From Castanea sativa (taxonomy: Eukaryota > Streptophyta > Magnoliopsida > Fagales > Fagaceae), in assembly GCF_040712315.1 (NCBI RefSeq), contig NC_134015.1, forward strand, positions 4,735,945 through 4,799,944: a stretch of DNA of 64,000 nt. The letters are read 5' to 3'. Below are positions 10,146 to 22,261 of this stretch, piece by piece. The position numbers and the translations under genes are program-made. Under the pieces are notes generated by a model. That model was given only the letters and a program-made list of their open reading frames with translations. It was not told where the DNA came from and did no database searches. Each line of letters opens with the position of its first letter. Positions within the stretch are counted from its first letter, which is position 1.

Positions 10146-10895
10146 CTTTGAATAAACATGTGGAATAAAATGATTAGTTGGGAATTTGGGATAACATAGA
10201 AACTTTAGATTTTGAAGATTTTATCACCCAATGTCTTATATTACTTGGCATTTACAAGTTGGCAAGCCATTTATGGTGGACAATATTTTGGGATTTTTTG
10301 CTACTTATTTTACATTCTTTGCTAAGTGGTGGCCTAAAAATGTTATTAAAATTTAAATATTCTGGAAATAAATAATTTATTATTGAACATAAATAAATAT
10401 TAAAAAACTTATTGATTCACAAAAATCATTGCTTAAGTGGAAGGTTAAATGAATCAAATTATAAAAAAATTTCCTTAGGTGGAAGGTTAAACAAAGAATA
10501 GTACCTACTTACCTTTCTAAGAAGAGTGACACATGACGCTAATTAAAGGATGAGGTTGAATCTTCTAAAAAAAAGGGGATGAGGAGGAAGACTAAATGAA
10601 AGAATTATTAAAAATGTATTATATCGCAAAACCTCATACTGTCACACGAGATTCTTTTCTATTTATAAATATATATATTGAAACCGCATTACATTGTGTA
10701 TTTATTATTAAATTTAATTGAGTTACTTAGTTACAATATCTAAGAAATGTAGTTTTGCCCTTTTAAAATTTATAGAAATTTAGAGTAGGTAACATAGTTT
10801 AAAGACATGTACCAGTTTGCTGGGTACATTGCAGCAAAAGACACGGCTACAATTACAATACAGGCTGTTAATAGGGAGAAGTAATAAAAAAAAAA
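10146..10895. other. Gene-free spacer
   Basis: AT-rich. The short motif GGTGGAAGGTTAAA recurs near 9716, 10437 and 10480. No coding signal. Confidence 0.5.
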
Positions 10896-11057
10896 AAGTT
10901 TGGTTAATGTGTGCTCTATGGGCACACATTAAGCTATCTATTTTTAAAAATATTTTATAAAAAATTGAAAAAGTTGTAAAATTTTTTTAATTTTTGATAA
11001 ATTTTTTTTAAAAAATAGTATACTATTGTGTACTCTTAAAGCACACGTTAGTAGAAA
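10896..11057. mobile_element. Small MITE-like element with hairpin ends, copy B
   Basis: Same structure as 9387-9545: terminal palindromes around GTGTGCTCTATGGGCACACA and AAAGCACACGTTAGT with an AT-rich centre. Confidence 0.55.
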
Positions 11058-12489
11058 ATCTGAAAAAAAAAAAAAAACAGATGAAAAAAGTTTTGGGAAT
11101 GGAAAAAAAAAAACTAGCTGTCCTGTCTTTCTCACTTTTTTGACACATTATTGTCAGGAAGTTCTTCTTCTGTTTGACTCTAAGGAAGTTTCGTTTTTTG
11201 TCAACGATATATCCAAAATCTAAATGGATAATATGCTACATGGACAGGGACCATCGGTAAAGTTGCTATTATTGAACTAACCTGCAAAAGAATAGTGTTT
11301 TTTTTTGGCTTGGGGAATATGAATCTAGATTCTAGAATATGTCTGTTGGAAACATAAAGAAACAAGAAAAAAAAAAGTAGATAGATGTAGTAATGATACA
11401 ACCATAACACTGGAGTGTAGCTAAGAAGAAAACTTAACTTAAAAGAAAGGCTAATCCTTCTTGCTCTTGTTCTTGTGCTTCTTCCTTTTTGGTTTGATGT
11501 GTTTGTCATTATGTTTGAGGGCAGAGGGAAGAAAAGGACAACAATTTTGTTGTGTGGTTGCAGGGAATTAGGGTGGAGGAAAGGAAAAGTGATGAGCAGT
11601 TTTTCTCCCTCACCCTGTGACCCACCATCTTAGTTCTTCTCAAATAAGAGGAGAGTGAGTGGGACTCACTGTTTTACACAATGTTTATTTTCCATTCTCT
11701 TCCACCCTAGCAAACAAAGCACAGTTTTTCCATTCTCTTCCGTTCTTTTTTATTTTTTAATTCCCTTCCCTCTCTTCTCCCATCCTTCCTTTATTTTCTA
11801 TTACTTTTTATTTTATTTAAGGCTTGGCTTGGGTCTAATGACTCAATTACACCGGATCCCTTACAATGATGACACATGGCTAAAAGGTAGATACATGTTA
11901 TCACCGTAATGATCTAATACACTAGAGTATTGGATCCAATCGTTGCTTTTTTTTTATATATATTTTTTATAAGTTTTTTAAATGAATAAGCAGTTTCATT
12001 CTTCAATTAGCAATTTACAAGCAGTTCAATAACTACGCGGCTGGTTGCAGCTAATAAGAAACAAACACCCAGCTCAACATTTCAAGGCTTAGCCACCCTG
12101 AAATTTACAACAAATATTGGCTACACTTGACTCTTAGCACAGTATCAGAGATAGTACACAAGCAACAAATGAAAAAACTACCTTGTTTTAAACAGAATTA
12201 CATAAACTGCCATCTTACTCAATTCTGTTTTTTATTTCCCATCTTATATCACTCTCACAATGTCTTCTTATAATTAAATTTTCCTTGATGGATAATAGTC
12301 TTTGGGGTTCAAATGTGGTAGAAAGCGGCCCACAGAGCTAATCTACATGAAATTGATTTCAAGCTCTTGAGTCTTGCCTTTCATTTAACCACACATAGTA
12401 GGGGGTGGCTGGTCCATCAATATCAGAAAATAGGGACCACCAAAACCAGTTTTTGGTTGACGTGCCATATGTCTTTATGCAGGAAACTC
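11058..12489. other. Gene-free region
   Basis: Mixed pyrimidine-rich and AT-rich sequence. Open frames at 11201-11509 and 11655-11909 are low-complexity Phe/Leu/Ser runs with no domain. Some stretches (about 12000-12230) have the composition of a 3' UTR, but no neighbouring exon supports this. Confidence 0.4.
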
Positions 12490-12720
12490 ACATTGATTAA
12501 CGCCCTTGAGAAGAAAGGGGATTCTCCAGGTGCTCAAGGAATGACTTTATTGATTTCTCCATCAATCACAAATCACATCTTGAGAATGACATGAATTTAC
12601 ATTTAGCCAACCATTAGTGTAAACTTCAATACCATATGTATATTTTACAATTAGAAATTACAGTTGTTTGGGCTAATTTTAATTCTTGTGCGAGGTTAGA
12701 AACTGAAACTTGAAGTAAAA
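12490..12720. repeat. Diverged paralogue of 23100-23340
   Basis: Shares an ordered set of blocks with 23100-23340: CTCCAGGTGCTCAAGG, TTGATTTCTC, GACATGAATT, GCCAACCAT and TTCAATACCATAT, then GTGCGAGGTTAGAAAC. It looks like an old duplication of the flank of the Agenet exon. Confidence 0.6.
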
Positions 12721-14040
12721 AAATAAAAATAAAAAATAATAATAATTGTAGTTCGGTTTAGCTTGTTTAAATGTTGTAAAAATATGTATAAATAAAAAAG
12801 TATTATAAAAATACATATTGTGTTGTTTAAATAACAAAAATTATTATTTAAATAACACAACCAAACAAACCTTAACCTTTCGACATGTTTGAGCAATGCC
12901 CTCACTTATTCCATTTTTAGTTATATACTCTTAAGCCTTATATGATATATATTCCACAGTAATACACTTTTTAAGTCCTGTATATTATATAGTACTTCAT
13001 TAAAAAAAAATAAAACTGTCACATTATGAAACAACGTTTCTCACCAATACCCCCACACACATGACACATGGAGGAGTCGTAATTTTCTGACAGGTAGCTA
13101 ATCAAATACTCCTTGTCATAAATGCTTTGTTCACAGAATAGCAACATGCTCGCCAGGGCTTTCTGCAAACTTTTATTATATCAAAGCATCAAAATAGTAC
13201 ATGAATTCTTCTCAAGAAGCTTCAACAAAATTCACTGGAAAACTACCAAAATTTAAACAACTTTAAAGTCCATCTGCAGAGCACATGAGAACCTAACTTT
13301 TCTATACACCCAATTCTGAAAGAAACTCTATGAGGGCGTTTGTATTTCACTTAAATTTTTCACGTTTTGCGTTTTGTTTTTTTTGTTTGTTTGTTTTTTT
13401 TTTTTTCTTCTGCTGCAGGGGACAAGTGCACAGTGCGCGCACTGTTCATGTATTTTTCATCAATTTTTTTTATTAAAAATGAGTCCCACATCACTATTCA
13501 CACATTTAAAAATTATTTTGTTACAGTGTTTTCAGTTTTCAGCAATAAGTAATACTCTCCGATCTCAAACCACAATGACTAAAAAAAGAACTGAGAGCCG
13601 CATAGAGCAGCATCACACTATTAACTCCAACATGGAGAGTTGCTTTACCACCCTCTCTGTTCCAGTATTTCACCTTATGACTTATGACCACAACTTTTGC
13701 CATCATGGCAAATTGTGATTGATTGTGAGTCACTTTTACATATTTTTTCTCTGAATGTCACATTTATAGTTGTGGCAAAAGTAGTAGTTTTTTTTTTTTT
13801 TTTTAATTTTAATTTTTTATTGTTATGCAGGTCTAGAATTTTTGAGCATATTTGGTACATGTATTTAAATATATGTTTTTAGTTTTTAAACAATATTATA
13901 AGTATTTTTACATATTTTTTCACTCATACATATTTTCAAACAAACTGAAAATTGTTATTTAAACACACGGTTTTGTTTCTGAAATAGGTGGATTGTGAAG
14001 AATTCATGAAAAGATTAATGAAATTGAACCTCCAATTGAC
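12721..14040. other. Gene-free region with MITE-like remnants
   Basis: Two stretches (13330-13560 and 13880-13990) carry the GGGCGTTTGTATTTCAC and AAACAATATTA...TTTTTACATA features of the Tourist-like family at 27357. Bounds and target duplications are not readable. Open frames here are homopolymer-driven. Confidence 0.4.
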
Positions 14041-14042
14041 AA

Positions 14043-14640
14043 TCTATACATATAATAATAGGTAAAGCAGAGAGAAAATCCAATTAAATTTAAAATTAGA
14101 ACTCAATTAAAGTATAATTTTGCACCATGTGTCTCATCTAATCAAAATTTTAGAATTTTGTGCTAAGTGAGTTAATCTATAAATCTATAATAATAGGTAA
14201 AGTAGAGAGAAAATCCAATTAAATTTCAAATTGGAATTCAATTAGAGTTTAATTTTGTGCCATGTGTCTCATCTAATCTAAATTTTAAAATTTTGTGCTA
14301 AATGCATTAATTTAGTGTAAAAATTGAATTTAGAGTTTAATTTTGAGCCACGTATCCCATCTTATCTAAATTTGTAAATTTTTGTGTCAAATTAGTTCAT
14401 TTAGTGTAGAAAGCCAGGAGTCTAATATATTAAACCATAAAAACATAATTATATAACTAAAAAAAAAATTCAAATTTATAAGTCATATATATATATATAT
14501 ATATTAATAGGTAAAGTTCAGAAAAAAATTGAATTAGAATTTGAAATTATAATCAAATTTTGTGCCATGTGTCTAAATTTATGTGGAAACTAAACCATAA
14601 TTATCCACTTAAGCTTGTGCCATGTGTCTACTTAAGTTTT
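14043..14640. repeat. Degenerate tandem repeat of ~140-bp units
   Basis: Units begin near 14043, 14184 and 14505 with (TCTAT..)AATAATAGGTAAAG and continue through AGAAAATCCAATTAAATTT and GCCATGTGTCTCATCTAATC. The TCTATAATAATAGG start resembles 5' ends of plant Helitrons; that affiliation is only suggested. Confidence 0.6.
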
Positions 14641-14959
14641 TTAATTTTTGAGTTAAGTGAGTTAATGAGTGCAAAATACTAAGAATCTAATAGTAATAAA
14701 CTATAAAATTTTTTTAAAAAAACAATCATATATACTCAATAAAAATCATCACATGTTTCTCAATAAATAAATAAAATAAAAATCACCACATAACAAAAAT
14801 CACTACACGTTTTATCTTATTAAAAATTAGAAAAAAGATGATCATAAATAGTATTAAATTTAGGTAAGAATTTTAATATGTGACTAATTATGTTTACTTA
14901 AAAAAAAATTTGACTAATTATCTATATTTTATGATAAAAATTGTGTTTAATTTTAAATG

Positions 14960-14960
<1 letters not shown>

Positions 14961-15000
<40 letters not shown>
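14961..15000. repeat. (TA)n microsatellite
   Basis: Uninterrupted TA dinucleotide run of about 40 bp. Confidence 0.85.
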
Positions 15001-15003
<3 letters not shown>

Positions 15004-15164
15004 TGAATGCATGTACTATATGCTTTAAAAAAAATTAATTCGACTAATTATTTAAAATTTTATAATAAAAATTTTGTTTAGTTATAAATGCATTTATACG
15101 TTTGCATTGAGTAAGGTACTAGTATTAATAATGGGCTTATTTACAAAGCATTTTTCCCGGCATC

Positions 15165-15339
15165 TTGGAAAATGCCAAACTGGTCAGTTTGATGAAAGTC
15201 TTGTTTAGGATTCGGTTTCATCATTCATGTTTGGCAGGTTATGTTAAGAATCTTGGAGGTGTGGATAATGCCAAGTGTATATATTATATGATGCCAGAAA
15301 GGAATACGATTGCTTTGAATGCTTTGATTGTGTAGCTGG
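15165..15339 (+). pseudogene. PPR protein fragment
   Basis: The frame ending in GVDNAKCIYYMMPERNTIAL (about 15255-15325) is a recognisable PLS-type PPR motif; the AKCIYYMMPERNTIALNALI pattern matches the usual 'A..FD.MPERN...WN.LI'. A stop follows in NALIV, and upstream frames are broken. No start codon or full repeat array exists, so this is a relic. A second PPR-like piece lies at 15600-15655. Confidence 0.65.
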
Positions 15340-15363
15340 GCAGGACAGTTCGGAAAAGTTTAG

Positions 15364-15598
15364 GATCGAATAATTTTTCACAACTTCTTACTATAATTAA
15401 TTATGATGCGATAGAATGTGATTAGTAAATAAAAAATTGTTCTTATTATAATTAATTATGATACGATAGAGTGTGATTGGTAAATAAAAAATTATAAGTC
15501 TATGTGTAAGTGATAGTTAACCACTCACAATCTACTATATCAAAATTGTGATAAAAAAATTACAAAATAATTTGTGATTCTAGAATTACTCAGACGGT
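15364..15598. repeat. AT-rich insertion with internal duplication
   Basis: A ~60-bp motif containing TATAATTAATTATGAT and GTGATTGGTAAATAAA occurs twice in tandem (about 15388 and 15451). It separates the two PPR-like fragments. Possibly a MITE, but terminal repeats are too poor to prove it. Confidence 0.5.
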
Positions 15599-15599
15599 T

Positions 15600-15779
15600 C
15601 ATGTGATTGAGGCTTCTCAATGAGCTGCTTGATAAAGATATGGTTTCTTGGAGTGCGTGACCAACTTGAAATTGATGCAACAGCATCCTGTGTTCCATGG
15701 AGAACTACAGAGCCAAATATGCCAATAATGAAGTTTATGTTGATCTTGTTGAAGAAATGGATGCAACTCTTAACAGGCG
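15600..15779 (+). pseudogene. Chimeric fragment: PPR motif followed by AP-3 complex mu subunit exon piece
   Basis: The frame reading RLLNELLDKDMVSWSA (about 15608-15655) is a PPR motif ended by TGA. From 15677 the sequence encodes ATASCVPWRTTEP, then after a one-base deletion near 15716 YANNEVYVDLVEEMDATLNR, which matches the start of the C-terminal mu-homology domain of plant AP-3 mu. In living AP-3 this domain binds tyrosine-based cargo signals for vacuolar sorting. Nothing else of AP-3 mu is present. The fragment is probably transduplicated or left from a rearrangement. Confidence 0.65.
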
Positions 15780-16051
15780 TAAGATCAGGTTGGCTTAAAC
15801 ATGGCTAGAACTTCAAGTGATACTGTATTTGATGATTTGGATTTAGCAAATTAATTATGACATTTATTAGTTTCTATCCACTTGAAATTTCAATTCTAGA
15901 ACAACTATAGTGCACTTCCAGTGTACTTGGTTTTTCTAAAAAATAAAATTTCTTATTTTACTTATATATATAAAAAAGTTTTCTTTTCTCTTGTTTTATC
16001 GTATTTTTATTTTAATATCGTTTGGCTGGGCAATTGCAAGTGTTTTATGTG

Positions 16052-16273
16052 AGTCCAAATCTTCTGTCTCATTTTTCCTGCTCCACTCTATACTCCACCA
16101 ATAAAAACTTGCCACGTATTCACCGCATTAATTAAATACTATCATTAATTGACTTATTAATGCTACCGTTATTAATTAATAGTATTATTTAATTAATGCG
16201 GTAAATACGTGGCAAGTTTTTATTGGTGGAGTATAGAGTGGAGCAGGAAAAATGAGACAGAAGATTTGGACTC
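16052..16273. mobile_element. Palindromic Mutator-type MITE, 222 bp
   Basis: Two arms of about 95 bp, nearly perfect inverted copies starting GAGTCCAAATCTTCT, meet at a short AT-rich loop. A perfect 9-bp target duplication GTTTTATGT flanks it (16043-16051 and 16274-16282). Nine-base duplications and long TIRs are the hallmark of Mutator-like elements. The arms differ at only a few positions, so the insertion is fairly young, and a transcript could form a long hairpin. Confidence 0.92.
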
Positions 16274-18567
16274 GTTTTATGTGGGCTTTTGGGGTTTGAC
16301 TTGGTTTGCTTTGTTTTGTGCTAGATTGGGCATAGAGGAATTGTTGTTTGTGGATGTGGAATAGCGATGGATTTCATTTGGTTGAGGTGGATCAGGGGAT
16401 GCATCATAGTGCAATGGTTTTTCATTTACATTGCTAGTCTAGGATTACTTTTTGAATAAAAAAGTGTAACACTTTTCTCTTTTGTGGTAATAGATTCATA
16501 TAAAAAAAAAAATTGTTGAGGAATGTTAGCTAGAAGTTTAAATTTTGTAAAACACTTATCATGCTTGTAATAATAATAACTAATGTTTGGCCTAAAATTT
16601 TTGTTTATTCTCTCAGTCGTGGCAGGTATTTAAAAAAAAAAAACGCAGTTCTCCTAGTCAGCTATGTCAATACCAATTTCAGTGGGAAATTTTGGGTACA
16701 AAAATTTGAGAAAGCTTGAGAGATTATTTTGATATGCAAAAGGAACTACAACTCATGTTTGATGCCAACTACAAGAAATATATATTCACAATCCAAAAAC
16801 GTGACAAACTTATTCTGGTCTCTGTTCACAGTCCTTACACCCTGAAATCCTTGTAATATCAGTGCCACTATCCCATCTCCATCATTGCATTGAACCGAAG
16901 TACCAAACTGATGCCAACTTCAAGAATTATATATTTACAATAAGAAAGCATAGCTTAAAATTATTCTCTTATCACAACTTCACGTGAATGTGATAATCCT
17001 TTTAACAAAAACTTGATTATTCCTTTCTGCACAACAATCTACTTTAATCAATCAGAGCTTGCTATCTTTTAACATTCCACAATCATGTGATATACAATCA
17101 GTGACGACTATGATGCATCTCCCATGTGAGACTTGAAGGAAGGTAGTGCTTATGTCTTAGTTGTGCTAGATAAAAATAGCCAATGGTTCAATAAGCTCTA
17201 ATTCAAATGACACTTCAAATAACTTATAAGAGTAAAGTGAAGAGTGAGGTTATGAGTTGTGTGAGACAAAATGACAATTTGGGGTTAAGAATTATCAACG
17301 GTGGACTTTTCCGATAAGCAGAACTCCATTTGTTGTCCAAATGCTACAGATAGACCATTTTGATGGATTCATTCATTACCGCACTTGATGTCAAATGGTT
17401 GGGGAATACATGTTTTATTTCCAAGGCACAAATGACAATGCATCCAATGTATAATACCGTTTGGAGTCAAGTCACTACCACAATTGGAAATACTGTGGAA
17501 TTTCACCAGAGAACCAGATTACCTTTAGAAACTTGAATGCATTGGGAATGTGTTTTGGCAGAATCGGTTTCTGAGGTGAGCTTGGACACTGGTATATACA
17601 AGCGGTGAAATGTAGAGGCATAATTGTAGGAATATTATTCAATGAATGATGTGTCTGTGTGTGTGTCTGTGATTCCTTGAAGCGGGTTTGATGTTTCAAT
17701 GTTGTTGCACAGATACTGTCGGCAAGTTAAATGTACCGCTGCTTATGTTGCAGATCTTTTTTGGTTGAGATAGGTACTCGCCAGGATGATGGTTCTTCCC
17801 CGAAATTAGTATCATGTATGTTGGATTATAATGAGTGATCCTCCCATCCCAAAATAAAAATAAACCAAGAAAAAAAAAAGTGGGGGTTAAGCTCACTCCT
17901 CTTAATTGTTTTTGCAGGACCCTGCAATGTTTCCATTTTGAAGTTTGCAGCAGCACAAGAATTGGTTTTCCACTGTCTAATTGGCTTGTACCTCTCTGTT
18001 TGGTCTGTTCCTGCTTGTACTTGCCATATGTTTAAAATGCTGACACCATATTTATATAACACTATATTTCTCGATTCTTGATAATGCTCTTCATTTCTTA
18101 CTCCATCTTCTACAAAAGAGGGCAACTGAAAACAAATTTGAAGAGGGAAAGAATGTAGATATTGCATAACCACATAATACTAACAATACAACTTAGTACA
18201 TTGACAGTGTCTATCATTTTTAAATTGGTTGCAGCACAAAATGAAAAGTTAATTAAAAGAATATCTTAAATTGTTACCTATCAAAAAAAAAGAATATCTT
18301 AAATTGTTAGTGCAGGTTAATTAAACAATGCCCTTTTTTTGATGCTGCTAAGTTTCTTCTTCATTTCTTTTTTGCCACTAACTGGATTCAAATGTTTCAA
18401 AATTGAAAGTCTCAAGAGGAATACCAAATCCCCTCATACACAATTCCTTCTTCTTTCTGTCTGTGTATACCCAATTTAAAGTTGTGTGGAATAACCAAAA
18501 ATTGTTCCAGAATCATTCTACCTTTATCAATATGGTATTCAAACCACCCCTCAACTTCAGATTTTTT
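16274..18567. other. Gene-free region downstream of the PPR gene
   Basis: No coding frame with a recognisable domain. It probably includes the 3' UTR of the minus-strand PPR gene just below 18568. A short direct repeat (AGAATATCTTAAATTGTTA at about 18257 and 18290) brackets an A-run. Confidence 0.45.
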
Positions 18568-20554
18568 TCAAGTTGCATCTTCTTGGTCATGTATTAAGCA
18601 ATCCAAATCTGGTACATATCCTGCTTCTTTCATATGCCAAATCAACAAATCCAGAACTCCATACACCCACTTTATGTGAGAACCCATCTTATCTCCAACC
18701 ACAAAACTATAAACCTGGTCTCTTACCTCAATCCAACTCCTCCCTGCCTCTTTCTTACTCCCCATCCCTCTCATCAACTTCCTCATATTTGCATACTCCC
18801 CCCATTTACCTTCAGCTGCGTATATATTTGACAGCATCACGTAAGTCCCCACCATATTTGGCCTCAAATCTAAAATCCTACGAGCTGCCAATTTGCCCAA
18901 ATTCGGAAGCTTATGTGCTTTACAAGCTCCAAGAAGTGCCCCCCATACAGACTCATCAGGTTTAAATGGCATACTCTCCATTAGCTCATAAGCCTCCTCA
19001 ACTCTCCCTGCACGCCCTAGCAGATCCACAACACAGCCATAAATCTCCTGATTTGGAGTAATATTATAATCACCCACCATTGATTTGAAATACCTCAAAC
19101 CTTCATCTACAAGTCCAGCATGGCTGCAAGCACTCAGAACTGCCATGTACACAATCTTATCAGGTCTAATACCAGACCTGATCATCTCATCAAACAATTC
19201 AACAGCCTCTTTTCCATATCCATGAGCCCCATATCCAATCATCATAGTAGTCCAAGAGACCAAATCTCTGCAAGTCATTTCACTAAAAACTTTGCGTGAA
19301 TCACTTATGCTCCCACACTTGGCATACATGTCAATAAGTGCATTAGCCAATGCCAAGTTCCCGTCAAGGCCTCTGCGAACAATTCCTCCATGAACCTGTT
19401 GTCCGCAATTCAATACGGCTAAATTTGCACAGGCAGCTGTAACACTGGTAAATGTGAAGCAATTTGGACTAAAACCTTCTGACTCCATTTGTGAAAAGAT
19501 ATGTAAAGACTCAGTAGAGTCCAATCTTTCATAACCAGTTATCAAGGTATTCCATGTAATTAAATCTTTCTCATTCATTTCTTGGAAATACTGATTTGCC
19601 TCCGATAAACCACCACACCTGCAATACATGTCTAGGATAGAATTCATGACAGGAAGATTGGTATCGAACCCATGTGTAATCACTGCTGAATGTATTAGCT
19701 TGCCCAAAGCGTATGAGCCAATTGAGGTGCAAGCTCTAACAGCAATTGAAAAGCTAAATGGGTTGAGTTCTGCTTCCTCCTGTTTGCCAAATAAATTCAA
19801 GAACTTAATGTATACTGTAAGATATATATAAAGCTGAATTCTTTTTAAAAATTGAAACCTTTTCAATTGTAGATACACAACAAAAAGTGAGCTTTGGAAC
19901 CCAAGTGTTTTCAAAGAATTTGAGGTTGTTTCAACTACTTACCAGCAACATTTGCCTGAAAACTCGAAGCCCACCATAGCCATCACCTCTATGAGTGTAA
20001 CCAGTGATCAAAGTAGTCCATGAAACAGCATTTTTTACATCTATCTCCTGAAAGACCATGCATGCCTCGTCCATGCTAACACAACACGTAGCATACATAT
20101 CCATGAGTGCATTAGTAACATACATAGACTCCTTCATGCCATGCTTGATGGCCAAGCCATGGACCAATGCCCCATATGAAAGAGCCTTCATGCTCTTACA
20201 ACCCTTCAAAGCACTGGACAAAGTAAAAGCATTTGGCTCCACTCCATTCCTTACCATCTCACAGAACATAGCCCATGCATGGCTGTAGTGGTTGCAAGAC
20301 GTGTACCCAGCAATCATGGCAGTCCATGCAACCACATCTCTCTCAGGCATTTCATCGAACAATATCCGGGCCTCTTTTATCAAGCCCCTTTCAGAGTATG
20401 ATTTGATGAGGTTTGTGGCTAATACGGAAGGACCCTTTGGTAAAAAAGGTGTGTTCAATTGGGTGGTGGAGTTGTGGGCCCATTGAAGAGAGTTTCGGAT
20501 AATGGGTGGGATTGCATGGAAAGCAGCCGTAGAAAGTAGTCTTTTAGTGCTCAT
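18568..20554 (-). CDS. PGN: PLS-type pentatricopeptide repeat protein, At1g56570 (PGN)-like
   Basis: Two exons: 20554-19943 (204 codons) and 19779-18568 (403 codons plus stop), 607 aa in all. The 163-bp intron has GT (19942) and AG (19780) ends in phase 0, joining RQMLL to EEAELNPF. The N terminus (MSTKRLLSTAAFHAIPPIIR) is basic and hydroxylated, like a mitochondrial presequence. PPR motifs run through, e.g. DEMPERDVVAWTAMIAGY, DLVSWTTMMIGYGAHGYGKE and KIVYMAVLSACSHAGLVDEG, followed by an E domain (VWGALLGACKAHKLPNLGKL... GRSWIEV). No DYW domain is present. Length, order and ending DQEDAT agree with my memory of Arabidopsis PGN, an organellar PPR protein linked to abscisic-acid and salt response. 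As a PLS/E protein it probably binds organellar RNA for editing. No disruption is visible. Confidence 0.9.
19780..19942 (-). other. Intron of the PGN-like gene
   Basis: GTAAGTAG donor and TTGGCAAACAG acceptor on the minus strand. Reading through gives V-S-S-stop on the upstream side, so splicing is required for the full protein. Confidence 0.85.
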
Positions 20555-22261
20555 AATTCCATGCCAAGTAGGGACCCAAAAATGCGTCTGTAACTGAAGT
20601 TCTTATAGCGGAAATCTGGGCATTCCAAGAAGGTCTTCATCAAGTTTTTATAGTTTGGTCTTGTTGGCTAGTGAGTTCGGTTTCATACACTATTCCTTAC
20701 TGTTCTTCTTAACTTAGAAATGCTCGAGGGCAGGGTAGCAGGTAATAACAGTTCATGGGACCTATTTTTGTGTCATTTTCTTTTCTGGATTGTTTTTCAT
20801 TTCCAAACCAATCTGTCACGTGAAGAAGCACTCAGTACAGAACAGAACAGAACGGAGAAAATGGAAAACAAAATAAAATAAATTAAAGGAAGTGACTGTT
20901 CACAGATGAAGGGGGACGGATCTTGGGTACCTATGAAACTGAAAAGGGTCGGTCTTGAGAGAAAGATTGGCGGAGCTGTGGAGCGGCGGAGATGCTGAAG
21001 TGTCAAGGGCCGGCACTGGAGCTTCAAGGGTCGGGAAGAGATTGTTCAGAGTTGAGAGGTGAGCTTTGTTTAGTGCGCTGATGAATGGGAGAGAGCGAGC
21101 AGGGGATGGGACTACACACTGCTGTGGGACCCGTTGGTGCTGAAAATTTAGGAAAATTGCCACTGGGTTAACGTAACCCATAACTTGAAAACATGTTATT
21201 GCTGTCTGAATTTGTTAACCAATATCTCAAAAAAAAGAGATTTACTATCTGAGGGAAAAAATTGAAAATCACCCAAACAATGTCACTACCTGTGGATTCT
21301 ACCAATTTTGGATTTTGAGTTAACAAAACTCAGATTTGTTAACTCAGTTCATCAAAATCCAAACAAGGCTTAAGTCTCCTTCGGTTTATGTTGTGTTCTT
21401 ATTTGGTATGCTGTTGTAAGGGAGTATATTATAAAAGTATAGGTTCCATAGGGTTACCAAATCAATAGTGGACCTCTCAAGTTTGTGTTTTTGGGCCTTT
21501 GGGGTCACTAATATTTTATTCTTTGAAATAACTTTGTTCAAGAGAATAATATAGTGGTTCATAAGACTTCATGATATTCATGAGATTTTGGATTCAAAAC
21601 TTCTTATTAGCATTCTAGGGCTACTTTCATAGGATTTCTTTGCTTGTTTGTCAAAAAAAAGAAAATGCACATCTAACTATTTTCTTCCTTTATTTTTTTG
21701 AGATTTTTTCCCTCTCATCCTTATTAATCCGCTGAATAACCCACTTTTGTTGAATTATATATATTTTGTGGGATGTCATGCACCAGACATCCACACTCAT
21801 TTTGCTACTCATGCTAAATGAGTAGTGCCCCAGTATGGCCTGATGGCCCAAGATTGTATGAACCTAATTTTGCAACTTTGAATCTTTGATGGTTGACATT
21901 TCATTTAATTGATCAAAAACATAAACAACCCTCTTTAACCCCATTACAGACTCACCTCCTGTGATGATGCATGGGTTGGTTTATGGGTGGTACTTTGCTA
22001 TACAACATAAACATCTGTGGCTCGAGGAGTGACATTGATGTTACGGTCAGGAACATGATTTCATGCTAGAATCCAGCACAAGGTTTGTACCAAAGTAGAA
22101 TGCCAAACATGGGAAAGAAACAACACCCAATCGTATTTTTGACCAGCTTGCAGGTTGAGCATTGCCGGGAACACAAATCTTTTACATAAGTTGTTGATCT
22201 TTTACATAATTTGTTGAAGTGTCAAGCTGTGAATGACTCTATTTTTAATATGGATCATATT
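20555..22261. other. Region upstream of the PGN-like gene; no gene recognised
   Basis: Minus-strand frames at 20797-21027 and 20900-21181 have a Ser/Pro/Leu-rich, transit-peptide-like composition but no homologue that I recognise and no visible next exon. A small inverted motif (GGATTTTGAGTTAAC / GTTAACTCAG...) lies near 21310-21360. Confidence 0.4.

Noticed and set aside
10944..11135. Hydrophobic small frame on the minus strand
   Set aside because: Derived from poly(A) tracts and the end of a MITE-like element.
18568..19914. Treating the 448-aa frame as a separate PPR gene starting at 19914
   Set aside because: The first 45 residues are intron translation; a clean GT-AG intron joins it in frame to the upstream exon.
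20797..21181. Possible first exon with a transit peptide upstream of the PPR gene
   Set aside because: Two overlapping frames fit equally well and no following exon or family could be recognised.
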